The notes beneath the pieces are model-generated. The model saw nothing but the letters and a program-made list of their open reading frames with translations. It did no database searches and was not told the DNA's origin. Positions 8,670-16,832 of a stretch of DNA of 36,953 nucleotides are shown here, one piece after another. The position numbers were made by a program, and so were the translations under genes. Numbering within the stretch: position 1 is the stretch's first letter; each line of letters begins with the position of its first letter. Source of the DNA: an uncultured Enterocloster sp. (GTDB lineage: Bacteria; Bacillota; Clostridia; Lachnospirales; Lachnospiraceae); assembly GCA_944383785.1 (NCBI GenBank), contig CALWQV010000022.1, forward strand, positions 1 to 36,953. Direction: 5' to 3'.

Positions 8670-10115
8670 ATTTTATTTGGAAAATACCGTCTGGAGCGGG
8701 TGATCGGAACCGGGCGGAGCGGGACAGTCTGGCTGGCGGTCCACCTGGGTCTTGAGGAATATCGGGCGATCAAGTGCATTTCCAGGAGGATAGCGGATTA
8801 TGAGACAGTCCGGCGGGAGGCGCTGATTTTAAAGAAGCTGCGTCATCCGGCCATACCCATTGTCTATGATCTGGAGGAAGACCAGGAGTATCTATATCTA
8901 GTCGAAGAATATCTGCAAGGAAGTTCTTTATACACGCTGATTCGAAATCAGGGTGTCATTCAGGAGGCGGAAGCGGTTCGTTACGGAATTCAGCTCTGCC
9001 AACTGGTACAATTCCTGCATTCTGCGGGAGAAACCCCTATATTACATTTGGATCTGCATCCGAATAATTTAATCATTTGCAAAGGCATCGTCAAAATCAT
9101 CGATTTTGGACAGGCAGTCTATGAGGGCTGTGAGGAAGGAGGCGAACGGCGCGCCGTTTTCGGCTTTGCCTCCCCGGAACAATACCTCTCTCATCAGAGC
9201 CTTGACACCAGGGCGGATCTTTACGCCATTGGAGCGGTTCTTTCGTTTATGGTTCGCGGCATTCCCAATGTTAGTCCCCAGCTGGGGCAGATTATCGGCC
9301 GCTGTATGGAGCCGGACCGGGAAAAACGGTTTCGGACAGCAGATCAGGTGGAGCGCAGGCTGAAGGCCCTGCCATGTATGGCGGATGCCGCCCCGTCCCC
9401 GCCGGCCAAGCCATCTCTTGTGATAGCCGTTGTGGGGAGCCGTCCCGGCGTAGGGGCGACCCACTTGTCTCTCGGGCTATGCGCCGATCTGTCCGCCAGG
9501 GGAGCGGACGCCCTGTATGTGGAGAAAAATCAATCCGGCCATATGCGCTGCCTGGCGGAGTATGCAGGCAGCCGGCCCGATCGCCGGGGGATTTTTCGCA
9601 TTGGAACCTGCCGGATCAAACCCTGGTATGGGGAGTCTGCGGCTCTTGAACCGGCCCGGCCCGATATTGTGATCTGCGATTACGGCAGCCAGTGGGAGCT
9701 GCTGCGGGGAGCCCAGTACCAGGCGCTGCTTATGATTGCCGGCGCAAGTCCCTGGGAAGCCTGGGATCTGGAGCGAATGCTGGAGCGGCTGCTGCCCGCT
9801 GCCCGGGAGCGGGAGAAGAACGCCTTCCTGGTATTCCGCGCCCAAAAGAAAGGGGAGGCTTTAAGCCTCCGGATCGCCGGGAAAGGGAGGAAGCTTCGAA
9901 GCTTCTGCCAGCCATTTTTCAGGGATCCCCTGGAGCCTGCCGGCGAGGCAAAGGAATTTTATGAGGAGCTCTGGAGGGCATTGTCCCCTCTGGCGCAAAG
10001 GGAATACTCTAAAAAAGGCCGAAACGGAAAGAGGAGGAGCGGATGGCCCTTGGATTTGGCAAAAAAAGGTTTCCGACGGGCAGCACAGGCCCTGACCGGA
10101 AGGGATGCCGGGTAA
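8670..10115 (+). CDS. Ser/Thr protein kinase fused to a CpaE/ParA-like P-loop domain
   Basis: About 481 residues. The first ~240 form a Hanks-type kinase: glycine loop VIGTGRSGTV, the Lys in YRAIK, the alpha-C Glu in RREALILKKL, catalytic loop HLDLHPNN, IDFGQA in place of DFG, and FASPEQYL as the APE element. All key residues are present, so it should be active. Residues ~250-440 begin with VVGSRPGVGATHLSLGL, a deviant Walker A like MinD/CpaE proteins. The start is unsettled. The GTG at 8700 would cut off the first beta strand (GKYRLER), and no ATG or GTG occurs upstream in frame. ATT at 8670, 12 bases after GGAGGA, is my best choice. It overlaps the next CpaE-like gene by 73 bases. CpaE partners usually belong to Tad pilus loci, but no tad genes are seen here. 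Confidence 0.82.
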   Translation: MLFGKYRLERVIGTGRSGTVWLAVHLGLEEYRAIKCISRRIADYETVRREALILKKLRHPAIPIVYDLEEDQEYLYLVEEYLQGSSLYTLIRNQGVIQEAEAVRYGIQLCQLVQFLHSAGETPILHLDLHPNNLIICKGIVKIIDFGQAVYEGCEEGGERRAVFGFASPEQYLSHQSLDTRADLYAIGAVLSFMVRGIPNVSPQLGQIIGRCMEPDREKRFRTADQVERRLKALPCMADAAPSPPAKPSLVIAVVGSRPGVGATHLSLGLCADLSARGADALYVEKNQSGHMRCLAEYAGSRPDRRGIFRIGTCRIKPWYGESAALEPARPDIVICDYGSQWELLRGAQYQALLMIAGASPWEAWDLERMLERLLPAAREREKNAFLVFRAQKKGEALSLRIAGKGRKLRSFCQPFFRDPLEPAGEAKEFYEELWRALSPLAQREYSKKGRNGKRRSGWPLDLAKKGFRRAAQALTGRDAG

Positions 10116-10666
10116 TCGGCGTTATGGGAATGGGCCGGGGGACAGGAGCGACCCATTTTACCCTTTGGGCTGCCAACTATCTGTCGGCAGTCCGGCAGAG
10201 AAGAACAGCGGTTCTGGAATGGAACAGCCATGGAGATTTTCAGCGGCTGGAACGGATTTGCGCAGGAGGTCAAAGGAGGGAAGCTCCCTTTTTTCGGGTG
10301 CTGGACGCCGCTTATTACAAGAGAGGCTGCGCCGCAACACTGGCTTCCTGCATGGAGGGATCTTACGATGAGATCCTGATCGATTTCGGACAGCGGACAA
10401 AAGCCGCTCAAACAGAGTGGCTCCGCTGCCAGGTGCGGATTGTGACCGCGGCGTTCAGCGAGTGGCAGCTGGAAGACGCGTCCGGGCTGATGGAACTGGG
10501 AGAAGAGCTGGGAAGAGGCTGGATCTGCCTCGCGGCCTTTGGCAGCGAAGGAGCCAGAAGAGAAGCGGAGAGAAAGCTCAAGATTCCGGTGATCCGGATG
10601 CCGTTTTCAGCGGATGCGTTCCGGGTTGACCGAAACGCCATGGCATGGTTCGAGCAGATCCTCTGA
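10043..10666 (+). CDS. CpaE/ParA-like P-loop protein
   Basis: A 207-residue cytoplasmic protein with VIGVMGMGRGTGATHFTL near residue 24, a glycine-rich loop of the deviant Walker A type in which the usual Lys-Ser/Thr ending is replaced by Thr-His. YDEILIDFGQ near 113 fits the Walker B strand. It is shorter than typical ParA/MinD proteins. The ATG follows GAGGAGGAG and lies inside the 3' end of the kinase fusion gene, which implies translational coupling. It resembles the C-terminal half of that upstream protein, so the pair may be a duplicated domain working together. ATPase activity is uncertain given the altered loop. Confidence 0.7.
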   Translation: MALGFGKKRFPTGSTGPDRKGCRVIGVMGMGRGTGATHFTLWAANYLSAVRQRRTAVLEWNSHGDFQRLERICAGGQRREAPFFRVLDAAYYKRGCAATLASCMEGSYDEILIDFGQRTKAAQTEWLRCQVRIVTAAFSEWQLEDASGLMELGEELGRGWICLAAFGSEGARREAERKLKIPVIRMPFSADAFRVDRNAMAWFEQIL

Positions 10667-10809
10667 CAGGCCGGTGCGCCGCGGGCCTGAAGGGGGAGTA
10701 CGGGTGGACGGGAATCATTATGCCTGGAAAATGCGGTTATATGTCACGATTGCCTCCTTGCCTTGTGGCAGAAGATTCCCGTAAAGCACCAGGGAGGAGT
10801 CTCTTGAAG

Positions 10810-11079
10810 ATGAGAGGAAGCAGAAGTTATGCGGAAAATAAGGAACTGCAGAAAGCGTATCTGGATGGGCTGCGGCGCTATCGCGACCGGGGAATCGTCA
10901 TCCTGATTGACGGAAAGGAATGCTCGGAAGAAGATTGGAGCCGTATTTTTGAGCTGGGAGAGGACGGAGGCTTTTATATGGGGGATTATGTGGGAGCGGA
11001 GCAGGGATGCTTAAGAGAGATACGCTTTGACAAAGTTTACCTGGAGAAACCGTCGGAGAAAAAACGGTGGCGCAGATAA
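10810..11079 (+). CDS. Small conserved-looking protein of unknown function
   Basis: An 89-residue soluble protein beginning MRGSRSYAENKELQ, rich in charged residues and Tyr/Arg, with no signal peptide or membrane segment and no family I recognise. The ATG at 10810 lies about ten bases after GGGAGGAG, and a TTG two codons earlier is also possible. A longer frame starts at 10645 but its first part is Gly/Arg/Pro-rich and overlaps the previous gene's end, so I use the shorter start. It follows the two CpaE-like genes on the same strand and precedes a terminator-like stem, so it is probably the last gene of that operon. Confidence 0.55.
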   Translation: MRGSRSYAENKELQKAYLDGLRRYRDRGIVILIDGKECSEEDWSRIFELGEDGGFYMGDYVGAEQGCLREIRFDKVYLEKPSEKKRWRR

Positions 11080-11100
11080 GCAGAGTGTGAAAAGAAGGTG

Positions 11101-11176
11101 AAGCAGCGGCAGAAGGGGAGAATCGGAGCCATCTCAGCCTGAAGGAGAAGGACGCCCCTGATGCCGCCGCTTTATT
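11101..11176 (+). terminator. Probable rho-independent terminator of the kinase/CpaE operon
   Basis: GCGGCAGAAGGGG on the left arm (11106-11118) pairs with CCCCTGATGCCGC on the right (11155-11167), with one tandem G-A/G-A mismatch. AAG and CTT extend the arms outward. The loop is about 36 bases and the right arm runs into TTTATT. The long loop makes it less typical than a classical terminator. Confidence 0.45.
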
Positions 11177-11221
11177 AAGGGAGAAAAAGTGAAGCCGTAT
11201 CTTCCGCCAGCCCCCGGAACG

Positions 11222-11230
11222 TGGTATACT
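11222..11230 (+). promoter_or_regulatory. Extended -10 promoter of the GH18 gene
   Basis: TG, one base, then TATACT (11225-11230) forms an extended -10 element 40 bases before the chosen start at 11270. No convincing -35 is present, which fits the extended type. Confidence 0.5.
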
Positions 11231-11269
11231 ATACTACTACACAGGTACGTACCATCGGAGGATAAGGAT

Positions 11270-12949
11270 ATGAGCAGATCAAAGAGAGGGCTGGGCTGCG
11301 CCGTCGGAGTATTTTTCTTCCTGATACTTCTGGCAGCTGGGATTATAGTAGGACTAAAATTGTACGAACGCTACGGGCCGTCCTATGAGATGGCGGATAA
11401 GGAGGATGTTTTTCAGATCAGCGGCGGACAGGCGGCGATCCTTTTGAATGGGGAGCTTCAGGAGAGCAAGGGGATCTTCGCCGAAGGCCAGGTATATCTT
11501 CCCGTATCCTGGGTGAACCAGGCGGTCAACCAGCGCTTTTACTGGGACTCCGGGGAAGGGCTTTTGGTCTATACCCTTCCGGAGGAGATTGTGTACGCGG
11601 ACGCTGAGACAGAGGGAGAGTCCGGCCGCCTGCTTCAGGTACGGGATGGGGAGGCCTACCTTTCGCTGGGATTGATTGCCAATTACTCGGATATCCGGGT
11701 TCAGGCTTTTGACACCAGCGAGATCAAAAGGGTATTCATCGACACCCTGTGGGAGCCCTTAGAACAGGCCTCGGTGCGGCGGGGCGGCATGGTGCGGGTT
11801 CGGGGAGGCGTAAAGAGCCAGGTGATCTGCGAGGCGCAAAAAGGGGATACGGTGACGGTTTTAGAGCGGATGGACCGGTGGTCGAAGGTGCGCACCGCCG
11901 ACGGTTATGTGGGATACATTGAGAACCGGCGGCTAAAGGAGGCGGAGCCGCTGACGCCCCAAAGCAGCTTCACGGAGCCGGTATACACGAATATCTCCAT
12001 GGAAGAGCCCATTGTCCTGGCCTTCCACCAGGTTTTCGTCCAGGATGCCAACCAAAATATGGAAACTCTGATGGAAGCGGCGGCCGGAAAGGTAAACGTG
12101 ATCGTTCCCACCTGGTTTGTGGTTCTGGATTCGGAGGGGAACTACAGCTCCATCGCCAGCAAAGATTATGTGGAAAAGGCCCACGAGATGGGGATGCAGG
12201 TCTGGGCCATGCTGAACAATGTGAGTACGGAGGAGAGCACGGCGGTGGATATTGAGAAGCTGATGTCGTCCACATCCACCCGGGAAAAGATGATCGAAAG
12301 CCTGATGGAGGACGCGAAAGAGTACGGCTTTGACGGCATCAACCTGGATTTTGAAAGCCTGCGCGCCCAGTCCGGCCCCCACTATGTGCAGTTTATCCGG
12401 GAGCTTTCCGTAGCCTGCCGGAAAGCTGGGCTGGTGCTGTCCATTGACAACTATGTGCCCTCGGCGTATACGGAATTTTATAACCGCAGGGAGCAGGGGA
12501 CTGTGGCGGATTATGTGATTATCATGGGCTACGATGAGCATTACGCCGGCGGGGAGCCGGGGCCGGTGGCCTCGATTTCCTTTGTGGAAAACGGAATCCG
12601 CGATACCATAGAACAGGTTCCCAAGGAAAAGGTAATCAACGCCATCCCCTTCTATACCCGGCTGTGGACCAGCGATGGGGACAGCCATACCTCCCAGGTG
12701 TTTGACATGGAGGAGCAGGAGCTTTGGCTTCAGGAACATAGTCTTACGCCCCAGTGGCAGGAAGAGCTGGGCCTTTACTATGCCCAGCGCCAGGGCGACG
12801 AGGGCTTGGAACAGCTTTGGATGGAGGAGGAGCGTTCCCTCGAGGAAAAGCTGGGCTTGGTAAAGGAGTATGAGCTGGCCGGCGCGGCTTTCTGGAAGCT
12901 GGGATTTGAGAAGGATGAGGTCTGGGATCAGATCGGAGAAATTTTTTAA
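11270..12949 (+). CDS. Membrane-anchored GH18 family glycosidase with SH3b domain
   Basis: A 559-residue surface enzyme. A transmembrane anchor (~9-32) leads into a domain similar to copper-amine-oxidase N-terminal/SLAP-type folds (~45-160), then a bacterial SH3 domain (~170-225, GDTVTVLERMDRWSKVRTADG), then a glycoside hydrolase family 18 barrel (~245-555). The catalytic motif DGINLDFE (near 355-362) matches the family DGxxxDxE pattern, with the Glu as acid. YaaH/YdhD-type relatives act on peptidoglycan or chitin-like glycans. The ATG at 11270 follows GGAGGATAAGG. The gene has its own extended -10 promoter. Neighbouring amidases and wall-binding proteins support a role in wall turnover. Confidence 0.85.
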   Translation: MSRSKRGLGCAVGVFFFLILLAAGIIVGLKLYERYGPSYEMADKEDVFQISGGQAAILLNGELQESKGIFAEGQVYLPVSWVNQAVNQRFYWDSGEGLLVYTLPEEIVYADAETEGESGRLLQVRDGEAYLSLGLIANYSDIRVQAFDTSEIKRVFIDTLWEPLEQASVRRGGMVRVRGGVKSQVICEAQKGDTVTVLERMDRWSKVRTADGYVGYIENRRLKEAEPLTPQSSFTEPVYTNISMEEPIVLAFHQVFVQDANQNMETLMEAAAGKVNVIVPTWFVVLDSEGNYSSIASKDYVEKAHEMGMQVWAMLNNVSTEESTAVDIEKLMSSTSTREKMIESLMEDAKEYGFDGINLDFESLRAQSGPHYVQFIRELSVACRKAGLVLSIDNYVPSAYTEFYNRREQGTVADYVIIMGYDEHYAGGEPGPVASISFVENGIRDTIEQVPKEKVINAIPFYTRLWTSDGDSHTSQVFDMEEQELWLQEHSLTPQWQEELGLYYAQRQGDEGLEQLWMEEERSLEEKLGLVKEYELAGAAFWKLGFEKDEVWDQIGEIF

Positions 12950-12980
12950 TTAATTTTAAAACCTTTTTTAAACCTCCTGT

Positions 12981-13028
12981 ATCTACATAGGTGAAGGGCA
13001 GGAAAACTGCAAGAGACGAGATGTAGAT
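12981..13028 (+). repeat. Inverted repeat in the leader of the transglutaminase gene
   Basis: ATCTACAT (12981-12988) and ATGTAGAT (13021-13028) are perfect inverted copies with 32 bases between, ending five bases before the AGGAGG ribosome site of the next gene. It could be an mRNA stem presenting the ribosome site or a regulator half-site pair. No clear terminator for the GH18 gene is seen between 12950 and 12980, only T-rich sequence. Confidence 0.4.
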
Positions 13029-13045
13029 TTGAAGGAGGAAATGAA

Positions 13046-15160
13046 ATGAAGAAGAGATTTAAGATCGGTTTGATGGCTGCGGTTTTGGCGGGAAGCGCCA
13101 GCATGAACGCGTTCGGCGGTGCCTGGGTAGGCCAAGGGAGCCAGTGGAGGTACCAGCTGGAGAACGGCCAGTACGCGGCCCGGCAGTGGGTGGCGGACGG
13201 CGGGTATTACTACTACACCGACGAGGCGGGGAATATGAAGACCGGCTGGTATCAGGACCCGGCGGACGGCCAGTGGTACTATCTGCAGCCAAATGCCGGC
13301 GCTCCCCAGGGCTCCATGAAAACCGGCTGGCTCCTGGAGAACGGCCGCTGGTACTTCCTGGATACCCGTGCGGGAGGCCCTATGGGCAGCATGAAGGTGG
13401 GCTGGCAGTGGATCGATGGAAAGTGCTACTACCTGGATCCGGCCCAGGGCGGGGCTCTGGCGGTAAACACCACCACCTCGGACGGATACCGAGTCAATGA
13501 AAATGGAGCCTGGGTCAATGAAGCCGGGCAGGAGTATGTGGAAGCCGGCAGAGGAATCCCCTCCGCCGTTCAGGCAGGTCCGGGAGGCGGGAGCGCGGCC
13601 TCCGGCACGGCATCCAATCCGGGAGGCGGGCTGAGCGGAGGCGGTTCAGGCGGTGGCTCCGGAAGCGGTGGTTCAGGCGGCGGCAGTTCTTCTTCTGGCT
13701 CTTCCTCCGGCAGAAGCGACAGCCGGTGGGAAGGGTATTCCGACAGTTCCGTATCCCATTCGGCTAATGATTTTACCACCGGCAACTGGGGGCAGATGTC
13801 CTCCGACGAGCGTTTGGATGTGAACGACGCCATCGAAGCTTTCAAAGATGAATATATTACCGAGGGTATGAGCGACTTTGAGAAGGAGCTTCTGATCATT
13901 CAGTGGCTGGTGGAGAACTGTACCTATGAAGCCGCTGAGGGCTGGAGCAATGCCACTGCCTATAGCTGCATCGTAAGCGGCGAGGCTCAGTGCGCCGGGT
14001 ACGCGGATGCCTTTTTGCAGACCGCCAAAGCCTGCGGCCTGGAGGCCCGCTATATTCATAATTCTGATCATGCCTGGAACCTGGTGAAGCTGGACGGGGA
14101 TTGGTACCATGTGGACGTGACCTGGGAAGATCCCATTGGGGACAATGACTACGGCATGGGTAACCTGCGCAACCTTTACATCAACCTGACGGACAGCGAA
14201 ATCCGCGAGGTCAGATCCCATACGACCTGGTCGCCGGATTCCACCAAGGCCAAGGGAACTAAGTACAATGCCTTTGTGGTGCGGGAGTACATGGAAAACG
14301 GAACCCTAAACATGGATGCCGCCCAGGAGGCAGAGGAAGAATACAACCGGATCTTTGAGGATATGAGGGATCCGGAGCACAACAACATATTCGACTACAG
14401 CAGTGTGAAGAAGACCAGCGCGGAAATCATTGACTACCTTGGCGCCGTCATTGAAAAGGGAGCTTTGAGCTATCAGTTCGCGGTTCGCTTCCCCGGATAT
14501 AATCCTAACAATATCGATGATTCCCTGGAGGTTTACGACATTTCCGATGAGATTGAGGAGGCAGTAAACAGCGAAATAAATGACAAATACGCCGATGTGC
14601 TTCAGAAAGAATTCCGCTGCTATCTGTTCAGCTCCGAGGATGGATATCGGAAGTCTTACTCCATCGTCAGAGGGGCACTGTCTTATCAGGAAGGCCAGGG
14701 AGCCTCTGTTCCCTACACCATCCACTTTGTGGACAACGAGACAGAGGAAGAGGTAGGCGCCCAGACCGGAGAGGGAGAACCTTGGAGGGAGATTGATTTT
14801 GAGTTTCCGGAGTATTACAGCTGGATTAGCAACCGCTCCTATATGGTAAATGTGGGATCGGCCCGGAACGATTCCGGCAGAGCTTTTACCATCACCTCTT
14901 TAAATCCCGTGGACATGACGGTGCAGGTTCGCTTAAAGCAGATCCCCTGCCAGATTACCTATGTGAACGATGATACGGAGGAGGTAGTGGGAACCTGGGA
15001 AGGCATGGCAAACCGCGGCGACCGCAATGAATTTGAGTTTCCGGAGGGAAAATGGGTGGTCCGTGAACTGGAAGTGATCTCGGGCGAGGGCAAGATGCGG
15101 GGCGGCGATTTTGAGGTTGAGGGCCGGGAGCCGGTTGAGATGGTTGTCCGGATCCATTAG
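13046..15160 (+). CDS. Secreted transglutaminase-like protein with wall-binding repeats and MucBP-like modules
   Basis: A 704-residue exported protein. Residues 1-25 are a signal peptide. Residues ~28-160 contain several wall/glucan-binding repeats (NMKTGWYQ, SMKTGWLLENGRWYFLD, SMKVGWQWIDGKCYYLD). Residues ~178-226 are a Gly/Ser linker. Residues ~245-400 form a transglutaminase-like papain fold with a complete triad: Cys316 in GEAQCAGYA, His342 in DHAWN, Asp357 in YHVDVTWED. Two C-terminal modules (near 590 and 665) start YTIHFVDNETEEEVG and ITYVNDDTEEVVG, as in MucBP repeats. It may be a peptidase or crosslinker on wall or mucin-like substrates. The ATG at 13046 has AGGAGG seven bases upstream; the ATG at 13041 stops at once. 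Confidence 0.85.
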   Translation: MKKRFKIGLMAAVLAGSASMNAFGGAWVGQGSQWRYQLENGQYAARQWVADGGYYYYTDEAGNMKTGWYQDPADGQWYYLQPNAGAPQGSMKTGWLLENGRWYFLDTRAGGPMGSMKVGWQWIDGKCYYLDPAQGGALAVNTTTSDGYRVNENGAWVNEAGQEYVEAGRGIPSAVQAGPGGGSAASGTASNPGGGLSGGGSGGGSGSGGSGGGSSSSGSSSGRSDSRWEGYSDSSVSHSANDFTTGNWGQMSSDERLDVNDAIEAFKDEYITEGMSDFEKELLIIQWLVENCTYEAAEGWSNATAYSCIVSGEAQCAGYADAFLQTAKACGLEARYIHNSDHAWNLVKLDGDWYHVDVTWEDPIGDNDYGMGNLRNLYINLTDSEIREVRSHTTWSPDSTKAKGTKYNAFVVREYMENGTLNMDAAQEAEEEYNRIFEDMRDPEHNNIFDYSSVKKTSAEIIDYLGAVIEKGALSYQFAVRFPGYNPNNIDDSLEVYDISDEIEEAVNSEINDKYADVLQKEFRCYLFSSEDGYRKSYSIVRGALSYQEGQGASVPYTIHFVDNETEEEVGAQTGEGEPWREIDFEFPEYYSWISNRSYMVNVGSARNDSGRAFTITSLNPVDMTVQVRLKQIPCQITYVNDDTEEVVGTWEGMANRGDRNEFEFPEGKWVVRELEVISGEGKMRGGDFEVEGREPVEMVVRIH

Positions 15161-15193
15161 TTTAAGAATTAAGCTCATCCGATTAAAATCATC

Positions 15194-15222
15194 TGCACAC
15201 CGGGCCGTAATTGTGGTACAAT
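15194..15222 (+). promoter_or_regulatory. Promoter of the metallophosphoesterase gene
   Basis: TGCACA (15194-15199), a 17-base spacer and TACAAT (15217-15222), the latter preceded by TG and one base as an extended -10. It lies about 65 bases before the chosen start. Confidence 0.55.
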
Positions 15223-15285
15223 GGCAATATGCAAAATCAGCCGCCAGGCGGCTTAAAGATACAGCATGGAACCGAGGTATGTAAG

Positions 15286-16773
15286 ATGAGATGGAATGGG
15301 AAATATATGAGAAGGATTATAGGGGCAGCAGCAGCTGCCTCTGTTATTGGTCTGGCAGCGGTTCTGTCCTCCGGCTGCGGGGTGCAAACCTCTGTCCGGG
15401 AGACAGAGAGCGCCCCTATGCCCCAGACGGCTCCGGAAAGCTCCCCTCAGGAGACGACACAAGAGCAGACCGAAGAGCAGACACAGGGGGAAACCATTGC
15501 CCCGCTGCCGAGCACAGAGGCGCAGGAAGAGGAAAAGGGCGAGGGCAAGCGCATGATTCTGATGACGGACATTCATTATCTGTCGCAGTCCCTGACCGAT
15601 GGCGGGGAGTCTTTTACCAGGATGGTGGAGCACGGGGACGGAAAGCTGGTTCACTATGTGGAGGAGATTACGGACGCGGCCCTGGACGAGGTGGTCAACC
15701 AGAAACCGGATGTGCTGATTCTGGCCGGGGATCTGACGCTGGAGGGGGAGAAGGAGAGCCATGAGGATCTGGCAAAAAAGCTGGAACAGGTGGAGGAGGC
15801 CGGGATCCCGGTGGTGGTGATCCCGGGGAACCATGATATTAATAATACCAGGGCCGCCGGCTACCGGGAGGACGAGATCTACCCGGCCGGAAGTATTACG
15901 GCGGAGGAGTTTGAAGAGATCTACGGTTCGTTCGGGTACGAGGAATCCTACAGCCGCGATTCATTTTCCCTAAGCTACACCTATGATCTGGACGACCAGT
16001 TCCGGCTGCTGATGCTGGACACCTGTCAGTATGACCCGGTGAACCTGGTAGGAGGCATGATCGACACGGAAACCTACGACTGGATCGAGCAGCAGCTGGA
16101 TGAGGCCTTTGACGAGGGGAAAACCCTGCTTCCGGTGGCTCACCACAATCTGCTGGATCAGAGCGAGATCTATGTGGGGGACTGCACCATCGAGCACAGC
16201 GGACAGCTGATCGACCTGCTGGAGAATCACGATGTGCGCCTGTTTTTAAGCGGCCATCTTCACGTCCAGCACTGGCTGCAGCATGATGATATCGGTATTT
16301 ATGAGGCGGTGACCAGTTCCCTAGCTACTCCGCCTTGTCAGTATGGAGTTCTGGATTTGGAGAAGAACGGGGATTTCCGATACTGGACCCAGAGCGTTGA
16401 TATGGAGAGCTGGGCAGCTAAGAATCAGCTGGAGGATGAAAATCTCCTTTCTTTTGATACATACAGCCCGCCGACCTTGAAGCGGATCTTCTATAATCAG
16501 GCATACGACGCCATGAAGGATTCAAGGGAGGAAGAATCCAGTTCGACCTTTGTGAAATTGACGCAGGAGCAGAAAGACGCCATGTCCCAGGTTTACGCGG
16601 ACCTAAACGCCGCCTGCTATGGAGGCCGGGCCGTAGAGATTGTGGAGCAGGCCAAAGAATCTCAGGGCTTTGCTATGTGGGAGGAATTTGGCTATCCGCC
16701 CCTTCTGTATCAGTATCTGGAATATATTGTGAAGGATGCGGTAAAAAACTATAATACTCTGGAATCGGATTAG
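15286..16773 (+). CDS. Metallophosphoesterase lipoprotein
   Basis: A 495-residue calcineurin-like phosphoesterase on the outer face of the membrane. The signal peptide ends in the lipobox SSGC (Cys31), followed by a Glu/Thr/Gln-rich linker to ~85. The two-metal site is complete: TDIHY near 95, LAGDLT near 150, PGNHD near 182, VAHHN, and SGHLH near 323. This matches CpdA/Icc-like enzymes that cleave phosphodiesters or phosphomonoesters, but an extracytoplasmic enzyme probably acts on nucleotides or wall-derived phosphates. The start at 15286 has GAGGT seven bases upstream. A longer frame from 15211 would pass through the extended -10 region, so it is rejected. Confidence 0.82.
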   Translation: MRWNGKYMRRIIGAAAAASVIGLAAVLSSGCGVQTSVRETESAPMPQTAPESSPQETTQEQTEEQTQGETIAPLPSTEAQEEEKGEGKRMILMTDIHYLSQSLTDGGESFTRMVEHGDGKLVHYVEEITDAALDEVVNQKPDVLILAGDLTLEGEKESHEDLAKKLEQVEEAGIPVVVIPGNHDINNTRAAGYREDEIYPAGSITAEEFEEIYGSFGYEESYSRDSFSLSYTYDLDDQFRLLMLDTCQYDPVNLVGGMIDTETYDWIEQQLDEAFDEGKTLLPVAHHNLLDQSEIYVGDCTIEHSGQLIDLLENHDVRLFLSGHLHVQHWLQHDDIGIYEAVTSSLATPPCQYGVLDLEKNGDFRYWTQSVDMESWAAKNQLEDENLLSFDTYSPPTLKRIFYNQAYDAMKDSREEESSSTFVKLTQEQKDAMSQVYADLNAACYGGRAVEIVEQAKESQGFAMWEEFGYPPLLYQYLEYIVKDAVKNYNTLESD

Positions 16774-16832
16774 AATGATGCAGGCCCCGGCGCATATAAT
16801 GAAGGGAGACAAAAAAGCCCGGAGGCCGTGGG

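Noticed and set aside
10645-10809. N-terminal extension of the small unknown gene to 10645
   Set aside because: It overlaps the end of the CpaE-like gene, has poor composition, and a better ribosome site serves 10810.
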